In this document: positions 1 to 8,588 of the stretch, in pieces
Position numbering within the stretch: the stretch's first letter is position 1
Layout: each line of letters begins with the position of its first letter
NCBI GenBank assembly: GCA_029781115.1
Contig: JAKOXG010000022.1
Location: 1 to 64,000 of the forward strand
DNA length: 64,000 bases
Source: Candidatus Cloacimonadota bacterium
GTDB lineage: Bacteria; Cloacimonadota; Cloacimonadia; Cloacimonadales; Cloacimonadaceae
Direction: 5' to 3'
Notes under the pieces: generated by a model
Seen by the model: only the letters and a program-made list of their open reading frames with translations
What the model was told of the DNA's origin: nothing
Databases searched by the model: none
Position numbers and translations under genes: made by a program

Positions 1-109
1 CATTTATGTTTTGGCTTCTAACCGTTTATCGCAGGCTTACCAAGGGAAACTCAAGTTCTCATTATTTGGTGCAGAATGGATGTCAAAGAGTCTGACGGCA
101 TTGTTTTAG
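1..109 (+). CDS. possible 3' end of a protein gene cut by the left edge
   Basis: A frame beginning at base 2 is open for 35 codons and stops with TAG at 107-109. The peptide (containing AYQGKLKFSLFGAEWMSKSL) has a plausible protein-like composition, but I do not recognise a family. An open frame of this length occurs by chance often enough that this is only a suggestion. The sequence to the left of the window would settle it. Confidence 0.25.
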   Translation, partial: IYVLASNRLSQAYQGKLKFSLFGAEWMSKSLTALF

Positions 110-470
110 CTATGCATTTTTTGGTCAACAACTATTTTGATTTTTTAGCAAGCCGCCTCCCTCAAGCTGAGACTAACCAACTATGAAACAGCCCCTTACG
201 GCTTTACAACTCATCCCATAACTTCTTGTTTATCCGTGTTAATCCGTGTGTATCCGTGGAAAAATAAAGAGCTCCAAAACCATACGGATTGCCACCAAGA
301 GCATTCGCACCCCCGAAACCAGCGCAGCGACTAACACCTAAAACCTAACACCTTGCAAGCGCAGCGACTGACTACTGACAACTTGCGAGCGCAGCTTGCG
401 CCGACACCGTCGGCTCAATCCCAAAAACCCGCCCCGGACAATCAATTTCCCCTCACACTTCACTAATCTG
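110..470. other. intergenic region with short repeats, no gene
   Basis: No convincing gene is seen in this 360-base gap. It holds a three-unit ATCCGTG repeat at 232-259, a 20-base CTAACACCTAAAACCTAACA motif at 331-350 that recurs inverted at 25598-25617, and two copies of an AGCGCAGCGACT word (about 321-332 and 358-369). A long open frame on the minus strand runs from inside ppdK into this gap and is taken as a shadow. Confidence 0.6.
232..259 (+). repeat. ATCCGTG 10-bp phased repeat, single arm
   Basis: Three heptamers ATCCGTG start at 232, 242 and 252, so the period is exactly 10 bp, and the array ends in ATCCGTGG like the arms at 42.7-42.9 kb and 63.25 kb. Only one arm is present here; no inverted partner was found nearby. 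It is probably a remnant of the same element family. Confidence 0.8.
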
Positions 471-500
471 TTGACAAAATAGGCCCTTATAATTAAATGG
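471..500 (+). promoter_or_regulatory. candidate ppdK promoter, TTGACAAAAT box
   Basis: A perfect -35-type hexamer TTGACA at 471-476 sits 71 bp before the ppdK start within a TTGACAAAAT decamer. A TATAAT at 488-493 is only 11 bp away, too close for a normal sigma-70 pair, and the hexamer at a 17-bp spacing (494-499, TAAATG) is poor. The box shares TTGACAAAAT, GCCCTT and AAATGG with the site before hutH, which supports a real promoter even though the -10 is unclear. Confidence 0.55.
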
Positions 501-547
501 CAAGACAAGCCCTTTATTATAACATAAACCAAAATTATGGAGGATAA

Positions 548-3271
548 ATGACTAATACTAAACGCATTTACCTGTTTGGAAATGGACAGGCAGAAGGCAA
601 AGCTGACATGAAGAATCTCCTGGGCGGCAAAGGTGCCAACCTGGCAGAAATGAACCTCATCGGAGTTCCCGTACCCCCCGGATTCACCATCACTACTGAC
701 ACCTGCAACGAATACACCGCGCATGGTGAGCAAAAAGTAAAAGAGCTTCTCGATGACGAGATCAAGGCTGCAATCGCCTACGTGGAAAAGATAATGAACA
801 TGGAATTTGGTTCCAACACCAATCCTCTGCTTCTCAGTGTGCGTTCCGGCGCCCGCGCTTCCATGCCCGGCATGATGGACACCATCCTCAACCTCGGCAT
901 GAATGACGCCGCAGTTCAAGGCATCATCGCCAAGACCGGCAACGAGCGTTTCGCTTGGGACAACTACCGCAGATTTGTGCAGATGTATGGCGACGTGGTG
1001 CTCGGAATGAAGCCCAAAGACAAGCAAGAGCACGATCCCTTTGAAGTGATTATCGACGAGCTCAAGAAAGAAAAAGGCGTCACAGAAGATTTGGACCTCG
1101 ATGCCAACGATCTCAAAGAATTGGTCAAACGCTTCAAAGCAGCAGTCTTGGAGAGAACCGGTCACAGCTTCCCGGATGATCCCTGGGAACAGCTCTGGGG
1201 CAGCATTTTTGCCGTGTTTGATAGCTGGCAAAACGAAAGAGCCGTCCTCTATCGTCAGCTCAATGGCATCCCCTCCGAATGGGGAACCGCCGTCAACGTC
1301 CAAGCCATGGTCTTTGGCAACATGGGCACAGATTGCGCCACCGGCGTGGCCTTCACCCGTGATTCCGCCACCGGAGAAAACCTCTTCAACGGTGAATACC
1401 TGATCAACGCTCAAGGTGAAGACGTGGTTGCCGGCATCCGCACTCCTCAGCAGATCACCAAGATCGGCTCCCAGCGTTGGGCTGAACTTGCCTCCATCAG
1501 CGAAGAAGAGCGCAAAGCCAAATATCCCTCCCTGGAAGAAGCCATGCCCGAAGCTTACAAAGAGCTTTTTGACATCCAGAAGAAGCTGGAAGAACACTAT
1601 CATGACATGCAGGATGTGGAATTTACCATCCAAGAAAATAAATTGTGGATGCTGCAAACCCGCAGCGGAAAGCGCACCGGCTTTGCCATGGTGAAGATCG
1701 CCATGGACATGCTGCGTGAAGGCAAACTCACCGAAAAAGAAGTGCTGCTGCGCATGGAGCCCAACAAGCTTGACGAGCTTCTGCACCCCGTCTTTTCCGC
1801 CAGCGCACTTGCCAATGCAAAAGTGATCGCCAAAGGCCTGCCCGCCTCTCCTGGAGCCGCTGCTGGCCAGATCGTCTTCTTTGCTGAAGATGCCGAGAAA
1901 ATGGCAAAAGATGGCAAGACGCCCATCCTCTGCCGCATCGAAACCTCTCCTGAAGACCTGCGCGGCATGACAGTCGCCAAGGGCATCCTCACCACCAGAG
2001 GCGGCATGACCTCTCACGCTGCTGTGGTGGCACGTGGAATGGGTAAATGTTGCGTCAGCGGTACCGGAAGCGTGACCATTGACTACGCAGCCCGCACCAT
2101 GACTGTCGGCGGCGTCACCTACAAGGAAGGCGATTGGATCTCCCTCAACGGCAGCACCGGCCAGGTGTTGGAAGGCAAGCTCGAAACTGTTGACCCCGAA
2201 CTCGGCGGAGATTTTGGCGCCCTCATGGACCTCGCAGACAAACACACCCGCATGAAAGTCCGCACCAATGCTGATACACCCAAAGACGCCACCGTGGCTC
2301 GCAATTTTGGCGCAGTCGGCATCGGGCTCACCAGAACCGAACACATGTTCTTTGAAGGCGACCGCATCAAAGCAATGCGCGAAATGATCCTCGCAGAAGA
2401 TGAAGCCGGACGCCGCAAAGCTCTGGATAAACTGCTACCCATCCAACGCTCCGACTTTGAAGGCATCTTTGAAGCCATGGACGGACTGCCCGTCACCATC
2501 AGATTGCTGGATCCACCCCTGCACGAGTTTGTGCCCACCGAAGAGGCGCAACAGGCAGAACTGGCCAAAGACTTGGGGATTACCTTGGAACAAGTGAAAA
2601 CCCGCGTGAGTGCTCTGCATGAGATCAACCCCATGCTGGGTCACCGTGGCTGCCGCTTGGGCAACACCTACCCCGAAATTACCGAAATGCAAGCCCGTGC
2701 TATCCTCGAAGCAGCAGTGAATATGGCCAAACGTGGCATCACCGTGCTTCCCGAAATCATGGTGCCGCTGATCGGTACTGAACAAGAATTCATCATGCAG
2801 GAAGAAGTCATCCGCGCCACCGCTGAGAAGGTCTTTAGCGAAAAAGGCCAAAAAGTGGACTACCTGGTGGGAACCATGATCGAGATCCCCCGCGCCACCC
2901 TCATGGCCGATAGAATCGCCGCAAGAGCCGAATTCTTCAGCTTTGGCACAAACGACCTCACCCAGATGACCTTTGGATATTCCAGAGACGACGCCGGTGT
3001 GTTCCTGCCCATCTACATTGGCAAAAACATCCTCAAACACGATCCTTTCCAAGTCTTAGACCAAGAAGGCGTAGGCCAGCTCGTGAAGCTCGGAATCGAA
3101 CGCGGCCGTAAAGGCAGACCCAACCTCAAAGTGGGAATCTGCGGCGAACACGGCGGCGAACCCTCCAGTGTGGAATTTTGCCACAGAGCGGGAATGGACT
3201 ATGTGAGCTGCTCACCCTACAGAGTGCCGATCGCCAGATTGGCAGCAGCTATGGCAGCAGTCAGAGAATAA
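548..3271 (+). CDS. ppdK: pyruvate, phosphate dikinase
   Basis: This 907-residue cytoplasmic enzyme interconverts pyruvate + ATP + Pi with phosphoenolpyruvate + AMP + PPi, and in anaerobes usually serves PPi-linked glycolysis or gluconeogenesis. The order is the family one: ATP-grasp nucleotide-binding domain (about 1-375), swivelling phosphohistidine domain with GGMTSHAAVVARGMGKC around His490, and C-terminal PEP/pyruvate TIM barrel ending in CGEHGGEPSSVEFC, where Cys865 is the expected catalytic acid. Length is close to the family norm (about 875-900). The start ATG has a strong GGAGG about 5 bases upstream. It is a single-gene unit between a TTGACA box and a strong terminator. All key motifs are intact. 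Confidence 0.97.
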   Translation: MTNTKRIYLFGNGQAEGKADMKNLLGGKGANLAEMNLIGVPVPPGFTITTDTCNEYTAHGEQKVKELLDDEIKAAIAYVEKIMNMEFGSNTNPLLLSVRSGARASMPGMMDTILNLGMNDAAVQGIIAKTGNERFAWDNYRRFVQMYGDVVLGMKPKDKQEHDPFEVIIDELKKEKGVTEDLDLDANDLKELVKRFKAAVLERTGHSFPDDPWEQLWGSIFAVFDSWQNERAVLYRQLNGIPSEWGTAVNVQAMVFGNMGTDCATGVAFTRDSATGENLFNGEYLINAQGEDVVAGIRTPQQITKIGSQRWAELASISEEERKAKYPSLEEAMPEAYKELFDIQKKLEEHYHDMQDVEFTIQENKLWMLQTRSGKRTGFAMVKIAMDMLREGKLTEKEVLLRMEPNKLDELLHPVFSASALANAKVIAKGLPASPGAAAGQIVFFAEDAEKMAKDGKTPILCRIETSPEDLRGMTVAKGILTTRGGMTSHAAVVARGMGKCCVSGTGSVTIDYAARTMTVGGVTYKEGDWISLNGSTGQVLEGKLETVDPELGGDFGALMDLADKHTRMKVRTNADTPKDATVARNFGAVGIGLTRTEHMFFEGDRIKAMREMILAEDEAGRRKALDKLLPIQRSDFEGIFEAMDGLPVTIRLLDPPLHEFVPTEEAQQAELAKDLGITLEQVKTRVSALHEINPMLGHRGCRLGNTYPEITEMQARAILEAAVNMAKRGITVLPEIMVPLIGTEQEFIMQEEVIRATAEKVFSEKGQKVDYLVGTMIEIPRATLMADRIAARAEFFSFGTNDLTQMTFGYSRDDAGVFLPIYIGKNILKHDPFQVLDQEGVGQLVKLGIERGRKGRPNLKVGICGEHGGEPSSVEFCHRAGMDYVSCSPYRVPIARLAAAMAAVRE

Positions 3272-3295
3272 ACTCTCATCTCAACACAAATACAA

Positions 3296-3326
3296 AAAGA
3301 GTGCCGGGACCCCTCCGGCACTCTTT
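3296..3326 (+). terminator. intrinsic terminator after ppdK
   Basis: A perfect 12-bp stem (AAAGAGTGCCGG with CCGGCACTCTTT) encloses a 7-base loop, 24 bases after the ppdK stop, and ends in a T-rich run. It should end ppdK transcription. Confidence 0.9.
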
Positions 3327-3843
3327 CTATTTCCCCCTGCCTTATTATCGGATTCCTATGCCCCCGTTTCCCCCATCAAGCACCACCCACTTTATGGCCA
3401 TTTTAATCCCAAGCGAAAACACGGCTTCCCACTTTCCCACCACCCTGAAAAAACAGGTGTTTTTGCAATATTTGACTTTAGCATAATAATAAGAAAAGCA
3501 AAACAGCCCTTTTCGACCCTCCTCAAATGCCGATTCCATGCGGCTTGCCAACCCCTCCCCTGCTACTCTCCTGCTCCTCAAGCAAGTAACGAGTAGGAAA
3601 GCAGGCAGTTAGGAGGAAGAGCCAAGGGGAACTCAAATGATCTTTTGGCAGGTGGTCAGCAGGGGTCAAAAGTCAATATTTGCATTTTCCCCCGTTTTCA
3701 GCAAGGAATAAACGCCTACTAAAATGGTGGGTTATTGGCGCTCTAAGGAAGAATTTCGCTCACAAGAACTATCAATAATTCCAAACAATCACCAATTAGT
3801 AGTAAAAACAGCGTCCCACAAGGCCTTATCATCGACATTGGCA
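3327..3843. other. intergenic gap with no recognisable feature
   Basis: About 500 bases between the ppdK terminator and the next promoter box. Short open frames occur on both strands but none has a ribosome-binding site or recognisable product. I see no repeat of the families found elsewhere in the window. Confidence 0.5.
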
Positions 3844-3873
3844 TTGACAAAAAAGTCTCATCTATTACTGTGG
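3844..3873 (+). promoter_or_regulatory. candidate promoter, TTGACAAAAA box
   Basis: TTGACA at 3844-3849 extended by AAAA lies 64 bp before the start of the CotH-domain surface protein. TATTAC at 3863-3868 is a possible -10 but at a short 13-bp spacing. It resembles the boxes before ppdK, hutH, groES and the gene at 16619. Confidence 0.4.
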
Positions 3874-3907
3874 CCTGAGTGTTAAAATATCCAAATGGGA
3901 GAGACAA

Positions 3908-6900
3908 ATGAAACACCTTTCTGTGAGAGAAGTTCTTGGGCTGCTGCTGGTATTATCTTGTGGCATGCTATTTGGCCATGTGGTACCCGGCAAAGCCTTC
4001 AGGTCAGATTATGGAATCTGTATAAACGAGATTATGGCCTCCAATTCCAGCACCATTGCTGATGAAGATGGAGATTTTGAAGATTGGGTGGAAATCCTCA
4101 ATCACGGTAGTGAGTCTATAGACCTTGAGGGTTGGGGCCTCAGCGATGATGACAGCAATCTCTTCCGCTTTGTTTTCCCCTCCACCGTGCTTGAGCCGGG
4201 AGGATTTCTCCTGGTTTGGTGCTCCGGCAAGGATAGAGCCGTCTCCGGTCAGCCTTTGCATACCTCGTTTGGCATCAGTGCCGGCGGCGAGGAGGTGATG
4301 CTCACTCATCCCGATGGGGAATTGGTGGATTTGGTTCCCGCCACGCCTCTGACCGCAGATATATCCTGGGGCAGGTACCCGGATGCTACAGGGCCTTGGT
4401 TTTTCTTTGATCAGCCCACACCGCTGGCGCCCAACGCCTCGGTGCATTACGATGAAATCCTGTCAGCGCCTACCTTTTCTGCACCGGGCGGATTCTATAC
4501 CGCTGCTTTTGATCTCAGCCTTTCGCACTCCGATCCGGATGTGACCATCCTCTACACGCTGGATGGTTCGGAGCCGGATCTCAACAATCTGGATGGCGTA
4601 ACTTACCAGTATAAAAACAGTTTCCCGGAAAACCCGGGCGATCCAGTTGGGGAATTTTTACAACGCAGCTTTCAAACGAACGTTTACGAGCAACCGCTGC
4701 ATATTGCGGATCGGAGCAACGATCCAAACCAGCTGGCGAATATCTCATCAACCTTTCATTTTGAACCCAGCTATTTCCCAACCTCACCCATTTCCAAGGC
4801 CACGGTGGTGAAGGCTAAAGCAGTAAAACCCGGGGCTTTGGCTGCGGATACCGTCACCCATAGCTACTTCGTCTATAGCTCAGGCAGAGAAAGATATGCG
4901 CTTCCCGTGGTTTCGCTGAGCACCTCAGAAGATTTGCTCTTTGATTTTGATGATGGGATTTACACTGCCGGCGTGGATTTTGAGACCTGGCGCGCCCAAT
5001 ACCCCGACAAACCAGTGCATGGAAACAGCCCTGCAAATTGGGCTCGTGACGTCGAATATCCGGCCAATGTGGAGTTTTTCTGGCCATCAGGCAACGATGC
5101 CGTGATCAACCAAAGGATAGGCTTCAAGATCCATGGCACATATTCTGCTTCCTATCGCACCAAATCCCTACGCCTGTATGCAAGAGATATGTATGGGAAG
5201 AGCGATTTTGCCTTTCCCTTCTTTGAAAATGAAGACTATTCCAGCTACAAGAGACTGATTCTGCGCAATTCCGGTCAGGATTACAACATGTCTTTGATCC
5301 ATGATGCCAGCATCCATGAGATAATGGAGCACCTGAATTTTGATAATCAGGACTATCAGCCCGCCATCACCTTCATCAATGGTGAGTATTGGGGCCTCTT
5401 GAACATCCGGGAAAGACACGATAAACACTTCTTGGGAAGAGTTTACAAAGTGGATGGAGACAACGTCGACCTCATCAAAAATGGTGTCGAAGCCCAAGAA
5501 GGCGATCTTGTCCAATATAACGCAATGATGGAGTTTTTTGCAAACAACGACCTGTCAATTGAAACCAACTATAATCAAGCAAATACTTTTTTGGACATGC
5601 AAAGCTATATCGACTTCATGATCGCCGAGATATTCATCAGAAATACCGATTGGCCTCACAACAACGTGAAATGCTGGAGAGCGAGGACGAACGGCTATCA
5701 AGCGGACGCTCCCGTGGGACAGGATGGCAGATTCAGATGGTTGTTTTATGATGCAGACTTGGGCTTTTCGCTGCCACAATTGGGGCTTAACTTCTTTGAT
5801 CGAACATACTCCGCCGTAAGTGATGTATCCATCATGTTCAGAGCTCTTTTAAAAAATGAAGGTTTTAAGACGCAATTTATCACCAGATTCTGTGACTTGC
5901 TCAATAGTGAGTTTTTGGCGGATAGAATGGCTGAAATCTTTAACAAAAACGCCCAGTGGATTGCACCTGAAATCCCAGAGCATATCTCACGCTGGCAGAT
6001 ACCACTTAGTTACGATTATTGGCAAGAAGAAGTAGTGAAGCGTGTCGCCTTTGCCAACCAAAATCCCTCCAGGCAAAAAGAACAGATTCAGTCCTTCTTT
6101 TCCCTGGGCGATGCGGTGCAAGTAACTGTGGAAGTGGAAAATATGCTTCAGGGCTCCTTCAAGATCAATACCATCGATATTGATCCGGAAATGCAGGCAG
6201 GTGTCTTCTCGCACATCTGGACTGGCACTTATTTCAGCGATATGCCGCTGCGCATCGAAGCCAAGCCCAAAATGGGATATAAGTTCAGCCATTGGGAAGG
6301 TGATATCGAGAGCAACGAAGCTGTCCTCTCCCTCACTCCCACTGCCGATTTGAACCTCAAACCCTGCTTTGAGAACGATCCCGAAGCGTGGGTGCGCATC
6401 ATTCACTATTGGCACTTTAACGATCTGCCTGGCGATGAATTGGAGAGCGTGGAAGCGGATTATTCGGCTGATGTTGCCGGAGTGATCACCTATCCGGGCA
6501 CCGGCGCCGGATATATGGACAGACGCACTCACAGAGCTGATGACCCCGTCTCAAACCTGAACCTGCAGATGGGTCAGGAGCCGGATCAGGGCGCAGTCTT
6601 GAGGGTTAGAAACCCATCAAATACCAGGGAATTGATCGTCACAGCTCCCAGCACCGGCTTCACGGATATCTTTGGCGCTTATGCCACCTGCCGCACCTCC
6701 AACGGAGCCGCACTGCAGGAGCTCTACTACTCCACCGATGGAGGAGAAAACTGGACGCTGCTCAAGGAAGAATATGAGATCTTTGAGCTGCCGGATTGGA
6801 GACTGGAAACCTTTGACCTTCAGGGTATTACTGAAGCGGACGACAACCCCGATCTGATGTTTAAAATCCTGTTTTTGGGCGAGCAGGCAGCCAATGAATC

Positions 6901-8461
6901 CGGAAACGACCGCTTTGACAACTTCAGCATCCACGGCACGCTCATCCGCAATGAGGGCCCGGAGGTGGTCTACAATCCTGAATACGTTTATCTGGTTGAG
7001 AATGGGGAGTCGCTGACTTTGGACTGCTCAGAATTTTTCAGCGATCCGGATCAGGATGAATTGACATTTACAGTAGAGAGCTCCAGAGAAGATTTTGTCC
7101 AGCTCTCGCTTGAAGATAACATCTTGGAAATCACCGGATTAAGAAGAGGCGACACCTGCATCACCATCTATGCGGCTGACGGCCAGAATCTGCCAGCAAG
7201 CTTGAGCTTCCAATGCCTGATCTATCCGGAAGCTTACGAGCTCGCCCAAGGCGATTTCAGCTTCAACGCATGGGATGCCACCACACCTGAACTTCAGTAC
7301 CCCGAGCATATGCTTTTCCTGCAATCGGATACCGACGATCCCGGGATGAATTACCCGCTCAACTATGCCTACTACATCGCTCCGGACGACTACCATGCAG
7401 ACGATGCAGAAAGCATCGGCTTCCCCTATCAGCTCACCGGACGCACAAGGCTGAATGGCTTAGGTCCAGATGGGATTTCCTTCATCAATACAGGCAGAGG
7501 CCGTGATCTGGGTGCTGCTTTGGTCGCACTGAATACCGTTGGAGTGGATAATGCCACACTGAGCTGGCTGGCTGGCACTTTGCTGCAAAACAAGCGTGAA
7601 TACGGCTTGCAGGTGCAGTATCGCGTGGGTATTGAGGGTGAATTTCAGCTCCTCAACTCCCCGCAAGTGTATCAGGTGGGCGTAGACGGCGAAGTGCAGC
7701 ACTTCCTGCCCTTTATCCTGCCGGATGAGCTATTGAACCAAGAGTATGTGCAGCTGCTCTTTAGATACCATCACATCAATGGCTCCAGCGGTAAGCGAGC
7801 TATGTTGCGCTTGGACGATATCCTGATCAGCACAGCCCCCGTGGATGATTTCCCGGTAAAACTGGCGTATATCTCGCTGAAGAATAACGAGGATAACCAG
7901 ATCATTATAGAGTGGGAAAGCTGGAAAGAGGACGGTTTAAAGAGCTTTTTGGTGTATAGAAACGACAGTGAGGACTTTGACACAGCGGATCGGATCAGCC
8001 CTCATCTCGCTGCTGTGGAAGCAGAAAAAGGCTCAAGCTATCAGTTTGTCGATGATCAACTGTTGCACGATGGCCACTATTACTATTGGGTGCAAGCCAT
8101 CCTCAACGATGGTGAAAGCAAGGTCTTTGGCCCTTGGAGCTACGCTTGGGATTCTTCCCTGGGAACCACTGTTCCTGCGCCCACTTCTACCCGTTTGGGC
8201 GATGTCTACCCCAATCCCTTCAAAAACCTGCTCTACATCCCCTATACTCTGGCCAAAGACGGCTTAGTGAAGATTGAGGTCTATAACTTGCGTGGTCAGA
8301 AAGTTAGCAGCTTGGAACTGGGGAAGAAAGCCAGCGGAACACACTGCGCTACCTGGAAAGCTGAAAACTCAGGAGGAAAAGCTCTGCCCTCCGGCGTCTA
8401 TTTCATCAAGCTCAAAGCGGCTGGAAAGAGCTATGTGAAAAAAGCGATGTTGATCAAGTAA
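3908..8461 (+). CDS. large secreted CotH-kinase/lamin-tail protein with type IX sorting domain
   Basis: A 1517-residue multidomain exported protein. An N-terminal signal peptide (about 1-32) is followed by a lamin-tail domain (about 36-150, GICINEIMASN...), a chitobiase C-terminal-like beta domain with the typical YTLDGSEPD (about 180-230), and a CotH-type atypical kinase domain (about 325-730). The CotH region shows TDWPHNNVKCWRAR and LFYDADLGFS, matching the conserved Asp/Asn positions of that family. An InlB B-repeat-like segment (about 740-805), beta-sandwich domains, a cadherin-like stretch (about 1015-1095) and a C-terminal sorting domain starting YPNPFKN (about 1432-1517) complete it. 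It probably sits on or outside the outer membrane. Its phosphoryl acceptor is unknown. It has its own promoter box and no operon partner. Confidence 0.9.
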   Translation: MKHLSVREVLGLLLVLSCGMLFGHVVPGKAFRSDYGICINEIMASNSSTIADEDGDFEDWVEILNHGSESIDLEGWGLSDDDSNLFRFVFPSTVLEPGGFLLVWCSGKDRAVSGQPLHTSFGISAGGEEVMLTHPDGELVDLVPATPLTADISWGRYPDATGPWFFFDQPTPLAPNASVHYDEILSAPTFSAPGGFYTAAFDLSLSHSDPDVTILYTLDGSEPDLNNLDGVTYQYKNSFPENPGDPVGEFLQRSFQTNVYEQPLHIADRSNDPNQLANISSTFHFEPSYFPTSPISKATVVKAKAVKPGALAADTVTHSYFVYSSGRERYALPVVSLSTSEDLLFDFDDGIYTAGVDFETWRAQYPDKPVHGNSPANWARDVEYPANVEFFWPSGNDAVINQRIGFKIHGTYSASYRTKSLRLYARDMYGKSDFAFPFFENEDYSSYKRLILRNSGQDYNMSLIHDASIHEIMEHLNFDNQDYQPAITFINGEYWGLLNIRERHDKHFLGRVYKVDGDNVDLIKNGVEAQEGDLVQYNAMMEFFANNDLSIETNYNQANTFLDMQSYIDFMIAEIFIRNTDWPHNNVKCWRARTNGYQADAPVGQDGRFRWLFYDADLGFSLPQLGLNFFDRTYSAVSDVSIMFRALLKNEGFKTQFITRFCDLLNSEFLADRMAEIFNKNAQWIAPEIPEHISRWQIPLSYDYWQEEVVKRVAFANQNPSRQKEQIQSFFSLGDAVQVTVEVENMLQGSFKINTIDIDPEMQAGVFSHIWTGTYFSDMPLRIEAKPKMGYKFSHWEGDIESNEAVLSLTPTADLNLKPCFENDPEAWVRIIHYWHFNDLPGDELESVEADYSADVAGVITYPGTGAGYMDRRTHRADDPVSNLNLQMGQEPDQGAVLRVRNPSNTRELIVTAPSTGFTDIFGAYATCRTSNGAALQELYYSTDGGENWTLLKEEYEIFELPDWRLETFDLQGITEADDNPDLMFKILFLGEQAANESGNDRFDNFSIHGTLIRNEGPEVVYNPEYVYLVENGESLTLDCSEFFSDPDQDELTFTVESSREDFVQLSLEDNILEITGLRRGDTCITIYAADGQNLPASLSFQCLIYPEAYELAQGDFSFNAWDATTPELQYPEHMLFLQSDTDDPGMNYPLNYAYYIAPDDYHADDAESIGFPYQLTGRTRLNGLGPDGISFINTGRGRDLGAALVALNTVGVDNATLSWLAGTLLQNKREYGLQVQYRVGIEGEFQLLNSPQVYQVGVDGEVQHFLPFILPDELLNQEYVQLLFRYHHINGSSGKRAMLRLDDILISTAPVDDFPVKLAYISLKNNEDNQIIIEWESWKEDGLKSFLVYRNDSEDFDTADRISPHLAAVEAEKGSSYQFVDDQLLHDGHYYYWVQAILNDGESKVFGPWSYAWDSSLGTTVPAPTSTRLGDVYPNPFKNLLYIPYTLAKDGLVKIEVYNLRGQKVSSLELGKKASGTHCATWKAENSGGKALPSGVYFIKLKAAGKSYVKKAMLIK

Positions 8462-8507
8462 TCATCTGAAGATAGGGAAGCTCAGCCAAGCCTGCGCTAC
8501 TAAGCAG

Positions 8508-8536
8508 TTGACAAAATTCGCCCTTCCACAAAATGG
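8508..8536 (+). promoter_or_regulatory. candidate hutH-operon promoter, TTGACAAAAT box
   Basis: TTGACAAAAT at 8508-8517, followed by GCCCTT and then AAATGG, gives an extended match to the site before ppdK. It lies 81 bp before the hutH ATG. The TTG of this box is in frame with hutH, so an upstream start would be an artefact. No good -10 at 17 bp is visible. Confidence 0.5.
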
Positions 8537-8588
8537 CGTAAATAAGTTATCTTTGGATTCGTGTGAGCGGATTCGACAAAGGAGAAAC

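Noticed and set aside
338-2344. Long open frame on the minus strand across ppdK (668 codons)
   Set aside because: It lies opposite a perfectly conserved ppdK, has no recognisable domain, and its His/Gly/Phe-rich composition is what the complement of GC-rich codons gives.
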